NCBI RefSeq assembly: GCF_004526235.1 | Contig: NZ_CP038159.1 | Coordinates: forward strand, 2,852,001 to 2,916,000 | Length of the DNA: 64,000 nucleotides | Source: Sphingobacterium sp. CZ-2 | Lineage (GTDB): Bacteria; Bacteroidota; Bacteroidia; Sphingobacteriales; Sphingobacteriaceae | Direction: 5' to 3' | Shown here: positions 7,617 to 17,500 of the stretch, piece by piece | How the letters are laid out: each line of letters opens with the position of its first letter | Position numbering within the stretch: the stretch's first letter is position 1 | The notes under the pieces: model-generated | Databases searched by the model: none | Told to the model about the DNA's origin: nothing | The model's input: only the letters and a program-made list of their open reading frames with translations | Made by a program: the position numbers and the translations under genes

Positions 7617-8771
7617 ATGGAAGATGTCCACTTGCTTACGAAAATAAAAACTTATTTAAAAGAAAGGATAAAAAACGGGTCTTGTGAATTTTGTTTCTAT
7701 AACCTTGTATTTATCTTGAACCTTTTTTTAGGATTTGTACAAGCGCAGGAGATCGAAAGGAGGATGATTATTTTTGGAGATGCAGGTGAAATTAATCATA
7801 CCCAGCATTTTTTAATTCAAAAAGCGCAAGACCTTGTCATAAAAGATAAAACCATTGCCTTTTTTGTGGGAGACAATATCTATCCTGATGGGATGGCATT
7901 GATGGATCAGGAAAAAGAAAAAACTGAAAACATTCTAAAAAGCCAGTTTGATGACTTTCGTAAGACAGGCGTGCCGGTGTATTTTCTGGCAGGAAATCAT
8001 GATTGGGACCATTCAGGTAAAAATGGTCTGGAAAAAGTTAAAGCTCAAGCCAATTTTCTTGCTCAATTTCAAGATAGAGCCCTGGATTTTGTGCCTCAAG
8101 CTGGTACTTTAGGACCTGAGTCCATACAGCTTGCCAAAGATGTAGTTGCCATAACTTTTGATAGTGAATATTGGCTGTTCCCACATCATGTCAAGGATAT
8201 CCAGCAGGAAAAGGAAGATTTTATCCAAGAATTGAAGCAAATGCTGGAAAAACATCAAGACAAAACCATACTGATATTTTCCCATCATCCAATGAAATCC
8301 TATGGCGAACATAGTCTGAAATACAATTGGAAAGATCATCTTTTTCCACTTACCAGGCTCTGGAAACCATTATACATCCCCTTACCAGCGGTAGGTTCTT
8401 TATATCCTTTGGTAAGATCAACGGCTTTTAAATCGGCGGAAGACCTGAAACATCCTATTTACAGGGAAATGATTGATAAGGTAACTACCACTGTAGCAGA
8501 ACATCCCAATACACTTTTTGTGGCCGGGCATGATCATGGTTTACAATATATCGAAACGAAAACCATCAAGCAGGTGGTTAGCGGTTCTGGTGCCAAGCAT
8601 TCCAGCATTCAACCTTCCAAAAACCTGGTCTATAGTTACGAAGACCAAGGCTTCTGTGTTATAGATTATTTGGACAATAAGGATATGTTGTTGTCTTTCT
8701 ATATTGTGGATGTTTCCAATACCCTTTTTCAAGCTTTTAACCTAACGATTAAGCATCAGGCTGTAAATTAA
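7617..8771 (+). CDS. Secreted calcineurin-like metallophosphoesterase
   Basis: All five metal-site motifs of the family are present: FGDAGE, GDNIYPDG, GNHDWDHSG, SHHPMKS and GHDHG. They hold a dinuclear metal centre for hydrolysis of phosphate esters. The open frame reaches back to 7527, but the ATG at 7617 gives a better start: a basic n-region, then a hydrophobic segment (FYNLVFILNLFLGFVQAQ) that looks like a signal peptide cleaved before EIERR. The product is therefore probably periplasmic or surface-associated, 385 residues. The substrate is unknown; acid-phosphatase-like activity is the closest guess. It is followed closely by msrA, which has its own promoter-like box. Confidence 0.82.
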   Translation: MEDVHLLTKIKTYLKERIKNGSCEFCFYNLVFILNLFLGFVQAQEIERRMIIFGDAGEINHTQHFLIQKAQDLVIKDKTIAFFVGDNIYPDGMALMDQEKEKTENILKSQFDDFRKTGVPVYFLAGNHDWDHSGKNGLEKVKAQANFLAQFQDRALDFVPQAGTLGPESIQLAKDVVAITFDSEYWLFPHHVKDIQQEKEDFIQELKQMLEKHQDKTILIFSHHPMKSYGEHSLKYNWKDHLFPLTRLWKPLYIPLPAVGSLYPLVRSTAFKSAEDLKHPIYREMIDKVTTTVAEHPNTLFVAGHDHGLQYIETKTIKQVVSGSGAKHSSIQPSKNLVYSYEDQGFCVIDYLDNKDMLLSFYIVDVSNTLFQAFNLTIKHQAVN

Positions 8772-8791
8772 AAGCTTTACAAAATTCTTCG

Positions 8792-8799
8792 TAATTTTG
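8792..8799 (+). promoter_or_regulatory. Putative -7 promoter box for msrA
   Basis: TAATTTTG matches TAnnTTTG exactly, 30 nt before the msrA ATG. It is embedded in an AT-rich inverted repeat (8776-8786 with 8793-8803). No clear -33 TTTG is present. Confidence 0.4.
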
Positions 8800-8829
8800 T
8801 AAAAGTCAATAATTTAAAAATACATCATC

Positions 8830-9450
8830 ATGAAAAATACAGTTATTGTTGTGCTTGTTATCATAGGAGGGATTATTTTTCTGAATGCGCAAAATCGGTC
8901 TGAAAAAGAGACCTATGTTTCGAAACCTGTTCCAAAAGGGAAAAAGGAAATCTATTTTGCAGGCGGTTGTTTCTGGGGTACCGAACATTTTTTCAAACAG
9001 GTGCGCGGGGTTACAGCTACTGAGGTTGGCTATGCCAATGGAAAAACGGGGAAGCCGAGTTATCAGCAGGTAACCACCGGCAGAACGGGGTTTACCGAAA
9101 CTGTGAAAGTGATCTATGATCCAGCCATCGTTAGTTTGGATTTACTTATAGACCTTTATTTCAAAACGGTTGACCCGACCAGTTTGAACAAACAAGGAAA
9201 CGATATTGGAACACAGTACCGTACGGGGATATATTTCAGCAATCCCGCTGACGAAAAGATCATCCAACAAAAATTGAATACACTGGCAAAAAACTATACG
9301 GATAAGATTCAGATCGAATGTTCCAAACTGGAGAATTTTTACGATGCGGAGAATTATCACCAAGATTATCTGGATAAAAACCCAGGTGGATATTGCCATA
9401 TTGATCCTTCCCTTTTTGAATATGCAAAGAAAATAAACGCCAAGAAATAA
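8830..9450 (+). CDS. msrA: Peptide-methionine (S)-S-oxide reductase MsrA, exported
   Basis: The enzyme reduces methionine-S-sulfoxide in oxidised proteins. The catalytic signature GGCFWGTEH has the nucleophilic Cys at residue 47. The family core continues with GYANGKTGKPSYQQV, DPTSLNKQGNDIGTQYRTGI and ENYHQDYLDKNP. A further Cys in GGYCHI (residue 189) is placed as a recycling cysteine. The N-terminus (about 1-20) is a signal peptide or membrane anchor, so this MsrA works outside the cytoplasm and needs a periplasmic reductant. At 206 residues it is slightly long because of the signal. It stands alone, with no msrB beside it. Confidence 0.95.
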   Translation: MKNTVIVVLVIIGGIIFLNAQNRSEKETYVSKPVPKGKKEIYFAGGCFWGTEHFFKQVRGVTATEVGYANGKTGKPSYQQVTTGRTGFTETVKVIYDPAIVSLDLLIDLYFKTVDPTSLNKQGNDIGTQYRTGIYFSNPADEKIIQQKLNTLAKNYTDKIQIECSKLENFYDAENYHQDYLDKNPGGYCHIDPSLFEYAKKINAKK

Positions 9451-9533
9451 GGTTTTTTTTCTCCCGAATACGGGAAATAATGCTAAAATATGTTAAATGT
9501 GATGAATGGTTACGATGATTTCGTAAGATGTTC

Positions 9534-9541
9534 TATTTTTG
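9534..9541 (+). promoter_or_regulatory. Putative -7 promoter box for the beta-barrel gene
   Basis: TATTTTTG matches TAnnTTTG exactly and lies 59 nt before the ATG at 9601. The -33 element is not clear. Confidence 0.35.
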
Positions 9542-9600
9542 ATTAAAATCCACTGCTATTAATTTTTTGTGGGAATCAAAAACCTGTTATTTAATGTATT

Positions 9601-12288
9601 ATGAGATATTTCCTCCTGTTTGTAGGATTTGCCCTAGCTAACCTTGTCCATGCCCAAAACAATGCAGAAATCAAAGGAAGAGTCTTTGATGGCAATAAAA
9701 AACCATTAGAAAAGGCGACCGTATCCATTGTTTCCGAAAAGGATTCCTTGGTATTAAGTTATTCCCTGACAGATGATAAAGGAAACTTTGATTTCGTCAG
9801 GATCCCATCTCAAAAACCGATTATTCTCTATGTTTCCTATGTCAATAACCCCACCTATCAAAAGCCGCTTCAATTAAAAGCTGGAGAAAAACTGCAGTTG
9901 GATAGTATTATCATGGGCGGGAATATGATCGATGAGATCCTGATCACGGCGGTTCCACCCATCCGGTTGAATGGGGATACATTAGAATATAAAGCCGATT
10001 ATTTCAAAACCAGACCAAATGCCACCGTGGAAGAGCTTTTGCAGATATTACCAGGTATTCAAGTGAATGCAGACGGGAGCATATTTTACCAAGGCCGTGA
10101 AGTATCGGGAATTCGAGTGAACAATAAGGATTTCTTTGTACAGGATATGAAGATTGCCACCAAAAATTTGGATGCATCCCTGATTGATGTGGTCCAGGTT
10201 ATTAAAGACAAGGGAGAATCTAAGCGAGAAATATTAGATGATACCAACCTTCCCATAGTCATCAACCTCAAGATGAAGAAAGAGTTCCTTAAAGCGGATT
10301 TCGGAAAGTTTTATGGAGGTGCTGCCACCAGAGAGCGCTATGAATCGGGCGCTTTGATCAATACTTTCCGCGATACCCTGCAGATCAGTTTCATTGGCTT
10401 TGCCAATAATATTGGTCGATCAGGCTTTGATTATTCAGAATTGAGCCAATACGGAGGCTTAGGTCGGGGGGAGAATTCGAATTTTATGATGTATGGATCT
10501 GCCGGTCTAATGAACCAGATTTCTTCGGGTATAAATGTGAATTATGATATTGCCAAAAAGTTAAAGACGAATTTATATTATAATTTCGCAAAAGATGACC
10601 ACCTTTTTGAACAAACGGATTTGAACAACCGTTTTTATGATGAGATTACAGATCGTTCTAGAAGTTCAGGCAATTCAGAATCCCATCAGATCAGACATGA
10701 AATGCGGGCTTTCGCCAGGTACCATGTGGATACTACGGCCCAGGTTTCCTTAGATCTTCGACTGAATACAGGAAGTAATAATTTTACCGGAAAAAATGAA
10801 TCGGTTACCTGGCGTAATGAGAATGATCCTGTAAGGGACGTAAATACCTACAATCTTTCCAATAATAAAAACATTAATTTTAACTATCGGGTAAATGCTG
10901 AAAAGCGGTTGCAAAATAAAATGCTTCTTTCTGTAGAGCATCAATATTCCAGAATTAATCAAGATATATTCCGAAATAATGATAACTGGAATAGGTACTA
11001 TTTATTAGGCGATAGCATTGTGGATCAAACAGAGCGATCGAATGTCGTATCTTATACCCAAAACTTAAAGAATAGGATCAGCCTACAGGTTCCATTGAAT
11101 AAAGACTTTAATTTTGATGTATTTGCGCAGTTTAATGTGGATGAAGAGGAACAGCTGGAGGAACTGTTGAATCGGTTGAATAATACGGAGTTTGTAAATA
11201 GGGACGATGTGGCCAATAATAAGAATATCCGGAATACGCGTATGATATTAGGAACCAGCTGGAATATTAAAGTGATAAAAGACTTTCCGATTTCCTTTGC
11301 ATTGACCTATCAAAATTTAGCGAATAGATTTGAATATTTTGATAAATTACCAAGTAAAAATGAAGCAAAAGGCTATTTTTTACCTAATGTAAACCTGGCA
11401 TATAAGGGGTTGTCAGCCAGTTATTCCCGATCTGTAAATCCGCCTTCTTTTAGTCAGATAATTGTGCTGAACAATGATATGGCCCCTACGGTAATGGTTT
11501 ATGCCAGTCCTTACTTTGAAAATGTGATTAGGAATGATTTTTCATTAAGGTATTATAAGAGTTTCACAAAATCCAAAACGTATATCAATGCTAGTGTAAG
11601 CTATGGTGTATCAGACAATAGTATTATTTCAGACCAATATTACAATGTAGCTGACGGGACTTCCAGCCGCCAAAATATCCAGGCCAGTGATATTGGAAGT
11701 CTTTTTTGGAATGGTAGTCTATCCCAAACTTTTCTACAGAATAAAACTTGGAGATTGGCGGCATCGATAAATGGGTACTTTTCGATGAGCGATCGATATG
11801 CTCGGATCAATGGCGAAGAGAATATGGGAAAAAATAGTTTTGGAAATATTTCTGGAAATATCACTTTCAGCTATAAAGATAATTTGACCATAAGTCCAAA
11901 TTATAATTATTCGAGAAATGGTGTAGAATATAAGGATGACTCTCCAAACTTCAGGTCGGTAAATAATATCACCCATAATTTTGGTTCTAGTATTTTAGTG
12001 AACAATATCAAGAAATTCAGGTTAGAGGGTTCCTATACCTTAAGTAACCTCGTGACTGGAATCGACAATAAAAGAGGAAATAGACACTTGGTAAATGCTT
12101 CTGTATATTATCCAGTTCTTGGAAAGGGGGAGTTGAAGTTTTCCGTATTTGATCTTTTGAATCAACGTGTTTACAATAATTATTATGCGAGTGGGAATTC
12201 GAATGGTTTTAGGACAAGTGTAAATCTTAGGCAATATTTTATGTTAGGAATGGTATATAAATTTTTGAATACAGGGGATAAGAAATAA
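9601..12288 (+). CDS. Outer-membrane beta-barrel protein with CarboxypepD_reg domain
   Basis: An 895-residue exported protein with a signal peptide cleaved after VHAQ (residue 19). A CarboxypepD_reg-like domain follows (about 22-110: EIKGRVFDGNKKPLEKATVS), then a degenerate plug-like region (ATVEELLQILPGIQVNADGS, REVSGIRVNNKDFF, VVQVIKDKG). The rest alternates polar and aromatic residues as in a large barrel of the OMP_b-brl_3 type. It resembles a TonB-dependent receptor but has no SusD partner, which is normal for this group. Substrate unknown. The gene is a single unit preceded by a -7 box and followed by an unusual repeat block and a terminator. Confidence 0.85.
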   Translation: MRYFLLFVGFALANLVHAQNNAEIKGRVFDGNKKPLEKATVSIVSEKDSLVLSYSLTDDKGNFDFVRIPSQKPIILYVSYVNNPTYQKPLQLKAGEKLQLDSIIMGGNMIDEILITAVPPIRLNGDTLEYKADYFKTRPNATVEELLQILPGIQVNADGSIFYQGREVSGIRVNNKDFFVQDMKIATKNLDASLIDVVQVIKDKGESKREILDDTNLPIVINLKMKKEFLKADFGKFYGGAATRERYESGALINTFRDTLQISFIGFANNIGRSGFDYSELSQYGGLGRGENSNFMMYGSAGLMNQISSGINVNYDIAKKLKTNLYYNFAKDDHLFEQTDLNNRFYDEITDRSRSSGNSESHQIRHEMRAFARYHVDTTAQVSLDLRLNTGSNNFTGKNESVTWRNENDPVRDVNTYNLSNNKNINFNYRVNAEKRLQNKMLLSVEHQYSRINQDIFRNNDNWNRYYLLGDSIVDQTERSNVVSYTQNLKNRISLQVPLNKDFNFDVFAQFNVDEEEQLEELLNRLNNTEFVNRDDVANNKNIRNTRMILGTSWNIKVIKDFPISFALTYQNLANRFEYFDKLPSKNEAKGYFLPNVNLAYKGLSASYSRSVNPPSFSQIIVLNNDMAPTVMVYASPYFENVIRNDFSLRYYKSFTKSKTYINASVSYGVSDNSIISDQYYNVADGTSSRQNIQASDIGSLFWNGSLSQTFLQNKTWRLAASINGYFSMSDRYARINGEENMGKNSFGNISGNITFSYKDNLTISPNYNYSRNGVEYKDDSPNFRSVNNITHNFGSSILVNNIKKFRLEGSYTLSNLVTGIDNKRGNRHLVNASVYYPVLGKGELKFSVFDLLNQRVYNNYYASGNSNGFRTSVNLRQYFMLGMVYKFLNTGDKK

Positions 12289-12298
12289 GGTAGCTTCG

Positions 12299-12342
12299 GA
12301 GTGAAAGTAAGGTGAAAGTAACCTAAAAGTATGCTTTCAGTA
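12299..12342 (+). repeat. 11-bp periodic repeat block (four units)
   Basis: Four consecutive 11-bp units can be read: GAGTGAAAGTA, AGGTGAAAGTA, ACCTAAAAGTA and TGCTTTCAGTA. The common core is TGAAAGTA. A related block in the opposite orientation occurs at 59621-59664. It begins 11 bp after the stop of the beta-barrel gene. Confidence 0.5.
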
Positions 12343-12353
12343 TGTTAAGCATG

Positions 12354-12392
12354 CTAAAACACGGTTTAAGGATGCTTTAACCGTGGTTTTAG
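12354..12392 (+). repeat. Large imperfect hairpin next to the 11-bp repeats
   Basis: CTAAAACACGGTTTAAG (12354-12370) pairs with CTTTAACCGTGGTTTTAG (12375-12392) around a GATG loop, with one bulge and one mismatch. No T-tract follows, so it is not a typical terminator; it might stabilise the 3' end of the upstream mRNA. Confidence 0.55.
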
Positions 12393-12462
12393 GACGAATA
12401 CATAGGAAAACATTAGGAAAAACGTGGATTATTAAATATGTATTATTAAAATCCTGTATTAG

Positions 12463-12499
12463 AAAGGGTGTATCAAATTAAAGATACACCCTTTTATTT
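12463..12499 (+). terminator. Rho-independent terminator
   Basis: AAAGGGTGTATC (12463-12474) pairs perfectly with GATACACCCTTT (12483-12494) around an 8-nt loop, followed by TTATTT. It ends the beta-barrel transcript or a read-through product and insulates the sigma-factor promoter. Confidence 0.85.
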
Positions 12500-12603
12500 A
12501 ATAAAAAATTCGTTAATTACACCTATATTTTTATTGTATAAATAAATTATACATTTTTATCATATCTGATTTTAATTAATTAAAAAGAAAATAATTGTAA
12601 TTA

Positions 12604-12636
12604 TTTGCTGGTTACGTAATTTAAATAGTAAATTTC
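12604..12636 (+). promoter_or_regulatory. Putative promoter of the ECF sigma factor gene
   Basis: TTTG (12604-12607), a 21-nt spacer and TAAATTTC (12629-12636) fit the Bacteroidota -33/-7 pattern with one mismatch in the last base. The start codon is 10 nt further on, so the leader would be only a few nucleotides. Confidence 0.5.
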
Positions 12637-12646
12637 GCCTGTTTTC

Positions 12647-13225
12647 ATGAAAAATTATAATACTTATTCTGAAAAAGAACTTCAAAATGCTATTGCTGAA
12701 GGCGATTTACAAGCTTTTAATGAATTCTATAATCGTTATGTTGATAATTTGATTCATTTTGTCCATGGTAAATTGGACGATTTAGAAGAAAGCAAAGATA
12801 TTGTACAGGAAATTTTTGTAACAATATGGCGTGAAAAAGAAGCGATCACATTGATTAATTCCATATCCTCCTATTTATATAGAATAGCCATCAATAAAAG
12901 TTTGAATATTTTTAGAAGAGGTAAAATAGAAGCCAAATATATTGCCTCACTTGGCGATTATTTGGCTAACCAACAGGTTACTCTTGAAGAAATTAGCTTG
13001 GAGGAGGAACAAGAGAAAACCTTGCAAAACGCTTTAAAAGAACTACCTGAAAAAATGAGACTTATTTTTGAATTAAGATATTATAAAGGTAAGAGTAATC
13101 AAGAAATTGCTGATTTATTGAATATATCTATTCAAACGGTTTCCACACAAATGAAAAGAGCCTTGAAAACTATCCGTAAGCATACTCAGATATTGGTTTT
13201 TATGGCTATTCTTATTAATTTATAA
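12647..13225 (+). CDS. ECF sigma factor, FecI-like, Bacteroidota expansion family
   Basis: A 192-residue sigma-70 family factor. Region 2 (about 24-90) has FNEFYNRYVDNLIHFVHGKL and DIVQEIFVTIWREKE, which contact core polymerase and the -10 element. Region 4 (about 125-178) has LPEKMRLIFELRYYKGKSNQ and a helix-turn-helix EIADLLNISIQTVSTQMKRA. The next gene is a FecR anti-sigma and the third a SusC with an STN domain. This is the standard cell-surface signalling order in which ligand binding at the outer membrane frees the sigma factor. Its likely target is this same SusCD operon (inference). Confidence 0.93.
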   Translation: MKNYNTYSEKELQNAIAEGDLQAFNEFYNRYVDNLIHFVHGKLDDLEESKDIVQEIFVTIWREKEAITLINSISSYLYRIAINKSLNIFRRGKIEAKYIASLGDYLANQQVTLEEISLEEEQEKTLQNALKELPEKMRLIFELRYYKGKSNQEIADLLNISIQTVSTQMKRALKTIRKHTQILVFMAILINL

Positions 13226-13304
13226 TTTTTTTTACATCTACTGTACCCTCTCTTTATAACATGTGTGTCCTAATGTAAAGAGACCTAAAAATCCTCTACC
13301 TATC

Positions 13305-14450
13305 ATGGATGATAATTTTAATAAAGCTGAAGACCTATTAAGGAGGTTTCAGAATGGAACGTCCTCATTAGAGGAAGAAGAGTTAATTAAAAGCTGGTTT
13401 TCAGATTTCAAATTTGAAAACCAAGATCAATCAATAATCAACTATGATAAAGAGGTTCTTTTTCAACGGATTTTGATTCGCCTCGCTGAAACCGAAACAC
13501 CGGTAAGGAAATATAAGCATATTTGGTGGTCAATAGCCGCCGCGGCAATTATGATTTTCGCATTTACCGTTTACCAATGGACTAATCATCAAAGAATGGG
13601 AGATCCTGTGGTGCAAACTCTAGAGAACGATGTATTACCAGGTAAAGATGAAGCAACTATGGTGCTGGCAGATGGAAGGGAAATTGAGTTGAATGCTAAT
13701 GGTCTCAAGGAAGAATCAACGTATGGAGTAAAGGTGGATGAAAAATTAGGGATCATATCCTTTTTGAATCCGAAAAAGAAACTTACAACCAAATTAGAAT
13801 ACCACACCATTAAAACTGGATATGCTGGACAATATACGGTCATCCTGCCTGATGGTAGTAAAGTAAAATTAAACTCCAATTCCTCTATTCGTTTTCCTAT
13901 TGAGTTTGGTCGAGAACGAAATGTCGAAATGGTGGGAGAGGCGTTTTTTGAAGTGGCTAAGGATGAGAATAAAAAATTTACTGTTGATGCAGGATATCAA
14001 CAGATAGAAGTTTTAGGGACTCAATTTAATATTAAATCCTACCCAGAAGAATATGAAACAACTACAGCTTTAGTCTCGGGAAGTTTAAGGGTGAGATCAA
14101 GTAATAAGAATGATATTAATGAATTTATCCTAAAGCCTGGAGAACTGGTGAAAAATGGAAAAGGAAAACAATTGATAGTTGATAAAAGTGATTCGAACAA
14201 AGAAAAAGCTTGGGAACAGGGTGAATTTTTCTTTGACGGTGAAAACCTACAGGAGGTATTGAGCACGGTTGCTCGGTGGTATAATGTGAAAATAATTTAT
14301 GAATATCAGCCTTCGCCAGATACAGAATATGGCGGTATCATATCCAGAAACAAAAGATTATCAACGGTATTAAAACTGTTGGAAGATAAGGAAAATGTAA
14401 ATTTTGAAATCAAAGGAAAGGAGGTCATCGTTAAAAAAAGATTTAAATAA
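13305..14450 (+). CDS. FecR-family anti-sigma factor
   Basis: This is the membrane anti-sigma that pairs with the ECF factor just upstream. From ATG 13305 it is 381 residues; the open frame extends 14 codons further upstream, but MDDNFNKAEDLLRRFQNG is the normal N-terminus. The cytoplasmic part (about 1-65) ends at a membrane segment (IWWSIAAAAIMIFAFTVYQW). The periplasmic FecR domain shows YTVILPDGSKVKLNSNSSIR, REVEMVGEAFFEV-like spacing (here RNVEMVGEAFFEVAKD) and IEVLGTQFNIKSY. A C-terminal DUF4974-like secretin-fold domain ends in VNFEIKGKEVIVKKRF and should meet the STN domain of SusC. Expected effect: transmits substrate occupancy to the sigma factor. Confidence 0.93.
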   Translation: MDDNFNKAEDLLRRFQNGTSSLEEEELIKSWFSDFKFENQDQSIINYDKEVLFQRILIRLAETETPVRKYKHIWWSIAAAAIMIFAFTVYQWTNHQRMGDPVVQTLENDVLPGKDEATMVLADGREIELNANGLKEESTYGVKVDEKLGIISFLNPKKKLTTKLEYHTIKTGYAGQYTVILPDGSKVKLNSNSSIRFPIEFGRERNVEMVGEAFFEVAKDENKKFTVDAGYQQIEVLGTQFNIKSYPEEYETTTALVSGSLRVRSSNKNDINEFILKPGELVKNGKGKQLIVDKSDSNKEKAWEQGEFFFDGENLQEVLSTVARWYNVKIIYEYQPSPDTEYGGIISRNKRLSTVLKLLEDKENVNFEIKGKEVIVKKRFK

Positions 14451-14504
14451 ATTACTTAAAAAATATTAAACCTAAGCGTATTACTTAACTAACCTTATTA
14501 ATTC

Positions 14505-17500
14505 ATGGATTTGAAAACATTCCTACGATTAAAGAGGGGTAAACAGGACAATAACCTACCAAACCAATGGCGAAATATTCCTAAATATTGTGTCCTATTA
14601 TCCTTATTAGCAACGGCAGAGCTAAGTTTTGCATCTGTACAACAGATTCGCATTAATAAAAAAAATGCCAAGATTGAAGAAGTTTTGATTGAATTGAGAA
14701 AGCAATCAAATATTGACTTTTTTTATAATAAGGGTGATTTATCTAAAGAAAATCCCCTAAACTTAAATTTGAACAATGTAAGTCTTGAAACAGCCTTAAG
14801 TAAACTTTTGGAAAACACAGGGTTAACGTATGCGATAAAAGATGGTATCGTTGTTCTCAGTCCCAAAGAATCTAAACAGCAGAATATAACCGGCCGAGTG
14901 GTCAACCAGCAGGGCGAAGGGATTGCAAATGTTTCTATCACAGCGATAAACCGAACTACGAAATCGACCTCTATTGGGGCGCAGACTAAAGCTGATGGAT
15001 CCTTTTTAATTCCTGTTTCGAATCTTCAAGACACCTTGACTTTTTCAAGTGTGGGTTATGAATCTCGTACAATTGCGCTCAATGGGCGGAAGACGCTAGA
15101 AGTGGTGTTGAAACAAAAGGTTCAGGAACTGGAAGACGTAATTGTTACTGGTATATACGAACGTAAAGCCGAAAGCTTTACAGGATCTTCCATGACGATC
15201 AAAAAGGAGGATATTAAAAGGATGGGAAGTACAAACGTATTTCAATCTTTAAAAAATATATCGCCAAGTATGTTCTTGGATAATTTTGACATGGGGTCTA
15301 ATCCTAATACATTACCCGATCTACAAATCCGTGGTAATGGAAGTCTGCCTATAACCGAAGATTTAACTTCAGGATTGAAAGGTAATTATTTGAAATCTCC
15401 ATCGCAGCCTTTGTTTATTTTGGATGGTTTTGAAGCCTCAGTTGAACGAATTTTCGATTTGGATATCAATCGAATAGAAAGCGTAACGATTCTGAAGGAT
15501 GCCGCTTCTAAGGCTATTTATGGGTCGAAAGCAGCCAATGGGGTCATCATTATTGAGACCACTAAAATGGTTGGTTCGAAACCTATTATCAATTATAACA
15601 TGAGTGTGAATGTGGAACTTCCGGATTTGACCAGTTATAATTTGACTAATTCAAGGGAAAAGTTGCAGGCAGAGATTATTGATGGCATGTACAGTCCTAA
15701 TTCTACTTATAATGAAGCCGATTATTATATTCAAATGCAAAAATTGTATAATACCCGTAAGAAATTAGTAGAGGAGGGATTAGATACTTATTGGTTGGCA
15801 AAACCATTGCAAAATGGTGTAGGAAATAGACATTCCTTAAGTGCCGAATTAGGATCAGAGGATCTTCGAGTATTAACTGATTTTACCTTCAATAATGTTT
15901 CAGGAGCCATGATTGGCTCTGGAAGAAAGAATATAGGTGGAAATATCTCTGCATCCTACCGATTGAATAAATTTCTATTTAGAAATGTAGCATCTTTTAC
16001 ATCTAATAAATCGAATGAATCTCCTTATGGTGATTTTTCAGAATATGTAAAAATGAATCCATATTGGCGTGCGGTAAATGAAGACGGAACTATTCCATTT
16101 TATGCAGAAGTATTCAATTCCTCGAACATTACGAATCCGCTGTACAATTCCCAATTGAACATTAAAAATACAGACAGCTATTTAAATTTTACGAACAATT
16201 TATACTTGGAATGGATGCCAATCGAGGGGTTAAGGTCGACCGCACGGATTGGGATTGATACAAAGACTTCGGATGCGGATGAATTCTATCCTGGAAAGCA
16301 CACCAAATTTGCACTTTATACAGATGAAGTCACGATCAATAGGAAAGGTTCTTACCAAGTAAATAATGGTAAAAGCACCTATCTATCTGGAGATTTAAAC
16401 ATAAATTATAGTAAGCAGATTGAAAAGAATTATTTCTTTGGGAACTTAGGCTATAATGTAAGTGAAAAAAAATTTGCTGAGCGGGTATATTTTGCAGAAG
16501 GTTTTCCAAGTGACCGTTTGCAGGATATCATTTTTGCTAGAAACTATGCCATAGATACAAGACCTTCTGGCTTGGATGGAATTACTCGAGATATGGGTTT
16601 CTTGGCTGCTTTTTCTTATATGTGGGATAATAGATTCATATCTGATTTTACCTATAGGGCAAATGCCTCTTCTCAGTTTGGGGCAGATCGTCGATGGGCC
16701 TCTTTTTGGTCTGTGGGCTTAGGATGGAACTTACATAATGAGCAATGGTTAAAATCATTAGGCTATGTGGATTTATTCCGTATTCGCGGATCGGCTGGAC
16801 AAACAGGAAATCAAAATTTTAATTCCAATGCTTCTATTGCGACTTATAAATATGCGTTGGAAGCCTATTACAATGGTTTTCCTGGATCAGAATTATTCAA
16901 CATGGTCAATCCAGGTTTACAATGGGAATCATCAAAGGATTACAATGCTGGTCTGGATTTGAAGGTAGGACCTGTAGGTATTAGAGCCGATTATTATGTA
17001 AGGTATACCGAAAACCTGTTAGCAGATATTACACTTCCTAGTTCTACAGGTTTTGAATTGGTGAAGGATAATTTAGGAAAAATTAAAAATAATGGTCTCG
17101 AAATATATGCGAATTATACTGCTTGGCAAAGAGATAGAAATTTTCTCTCCTTACAATTTGGAATAGAAACCAATGAGAATAAAATTGTAGAATTATCCAA
17201 TTCTATGAAAGCCTATAACGACCGTATGGATGCTTTGGCTGCAGATCGTGGAAATAATGTACCTATTAAGAAATATCAGGATGGTATGGCGATGGATGCG
17301 ATTTGGGCAGTGCCTTCGTTAGGAATCGATCCAGCAACTGGTAATGAAATTTATATCAGAAAGGATGGAAATACCACGTACAGTTGGAATGCTTCTGATA
17401 TGATTGTGGCAGGTATTGAACGTCCGAAATATCAAGGAACCTTTGGGATTCAAGGGGAGTTCAAAGGAGTTGGTCTTTCGGTTACAGCTCGCTATTTAGG

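Noticed and set aside
8776-8803. AT-rich inverted repeat as a terminator after the phosphoesterase
   Set aside because: No T-tract follows; the arm contains the -7 box for msrA, so a promoter element is more likely.
13263-13304. Upstream extension of FecR
   Set aside because: The extra 14 residues do not fit the family; MDDNFNKAEDLL is the normal start.
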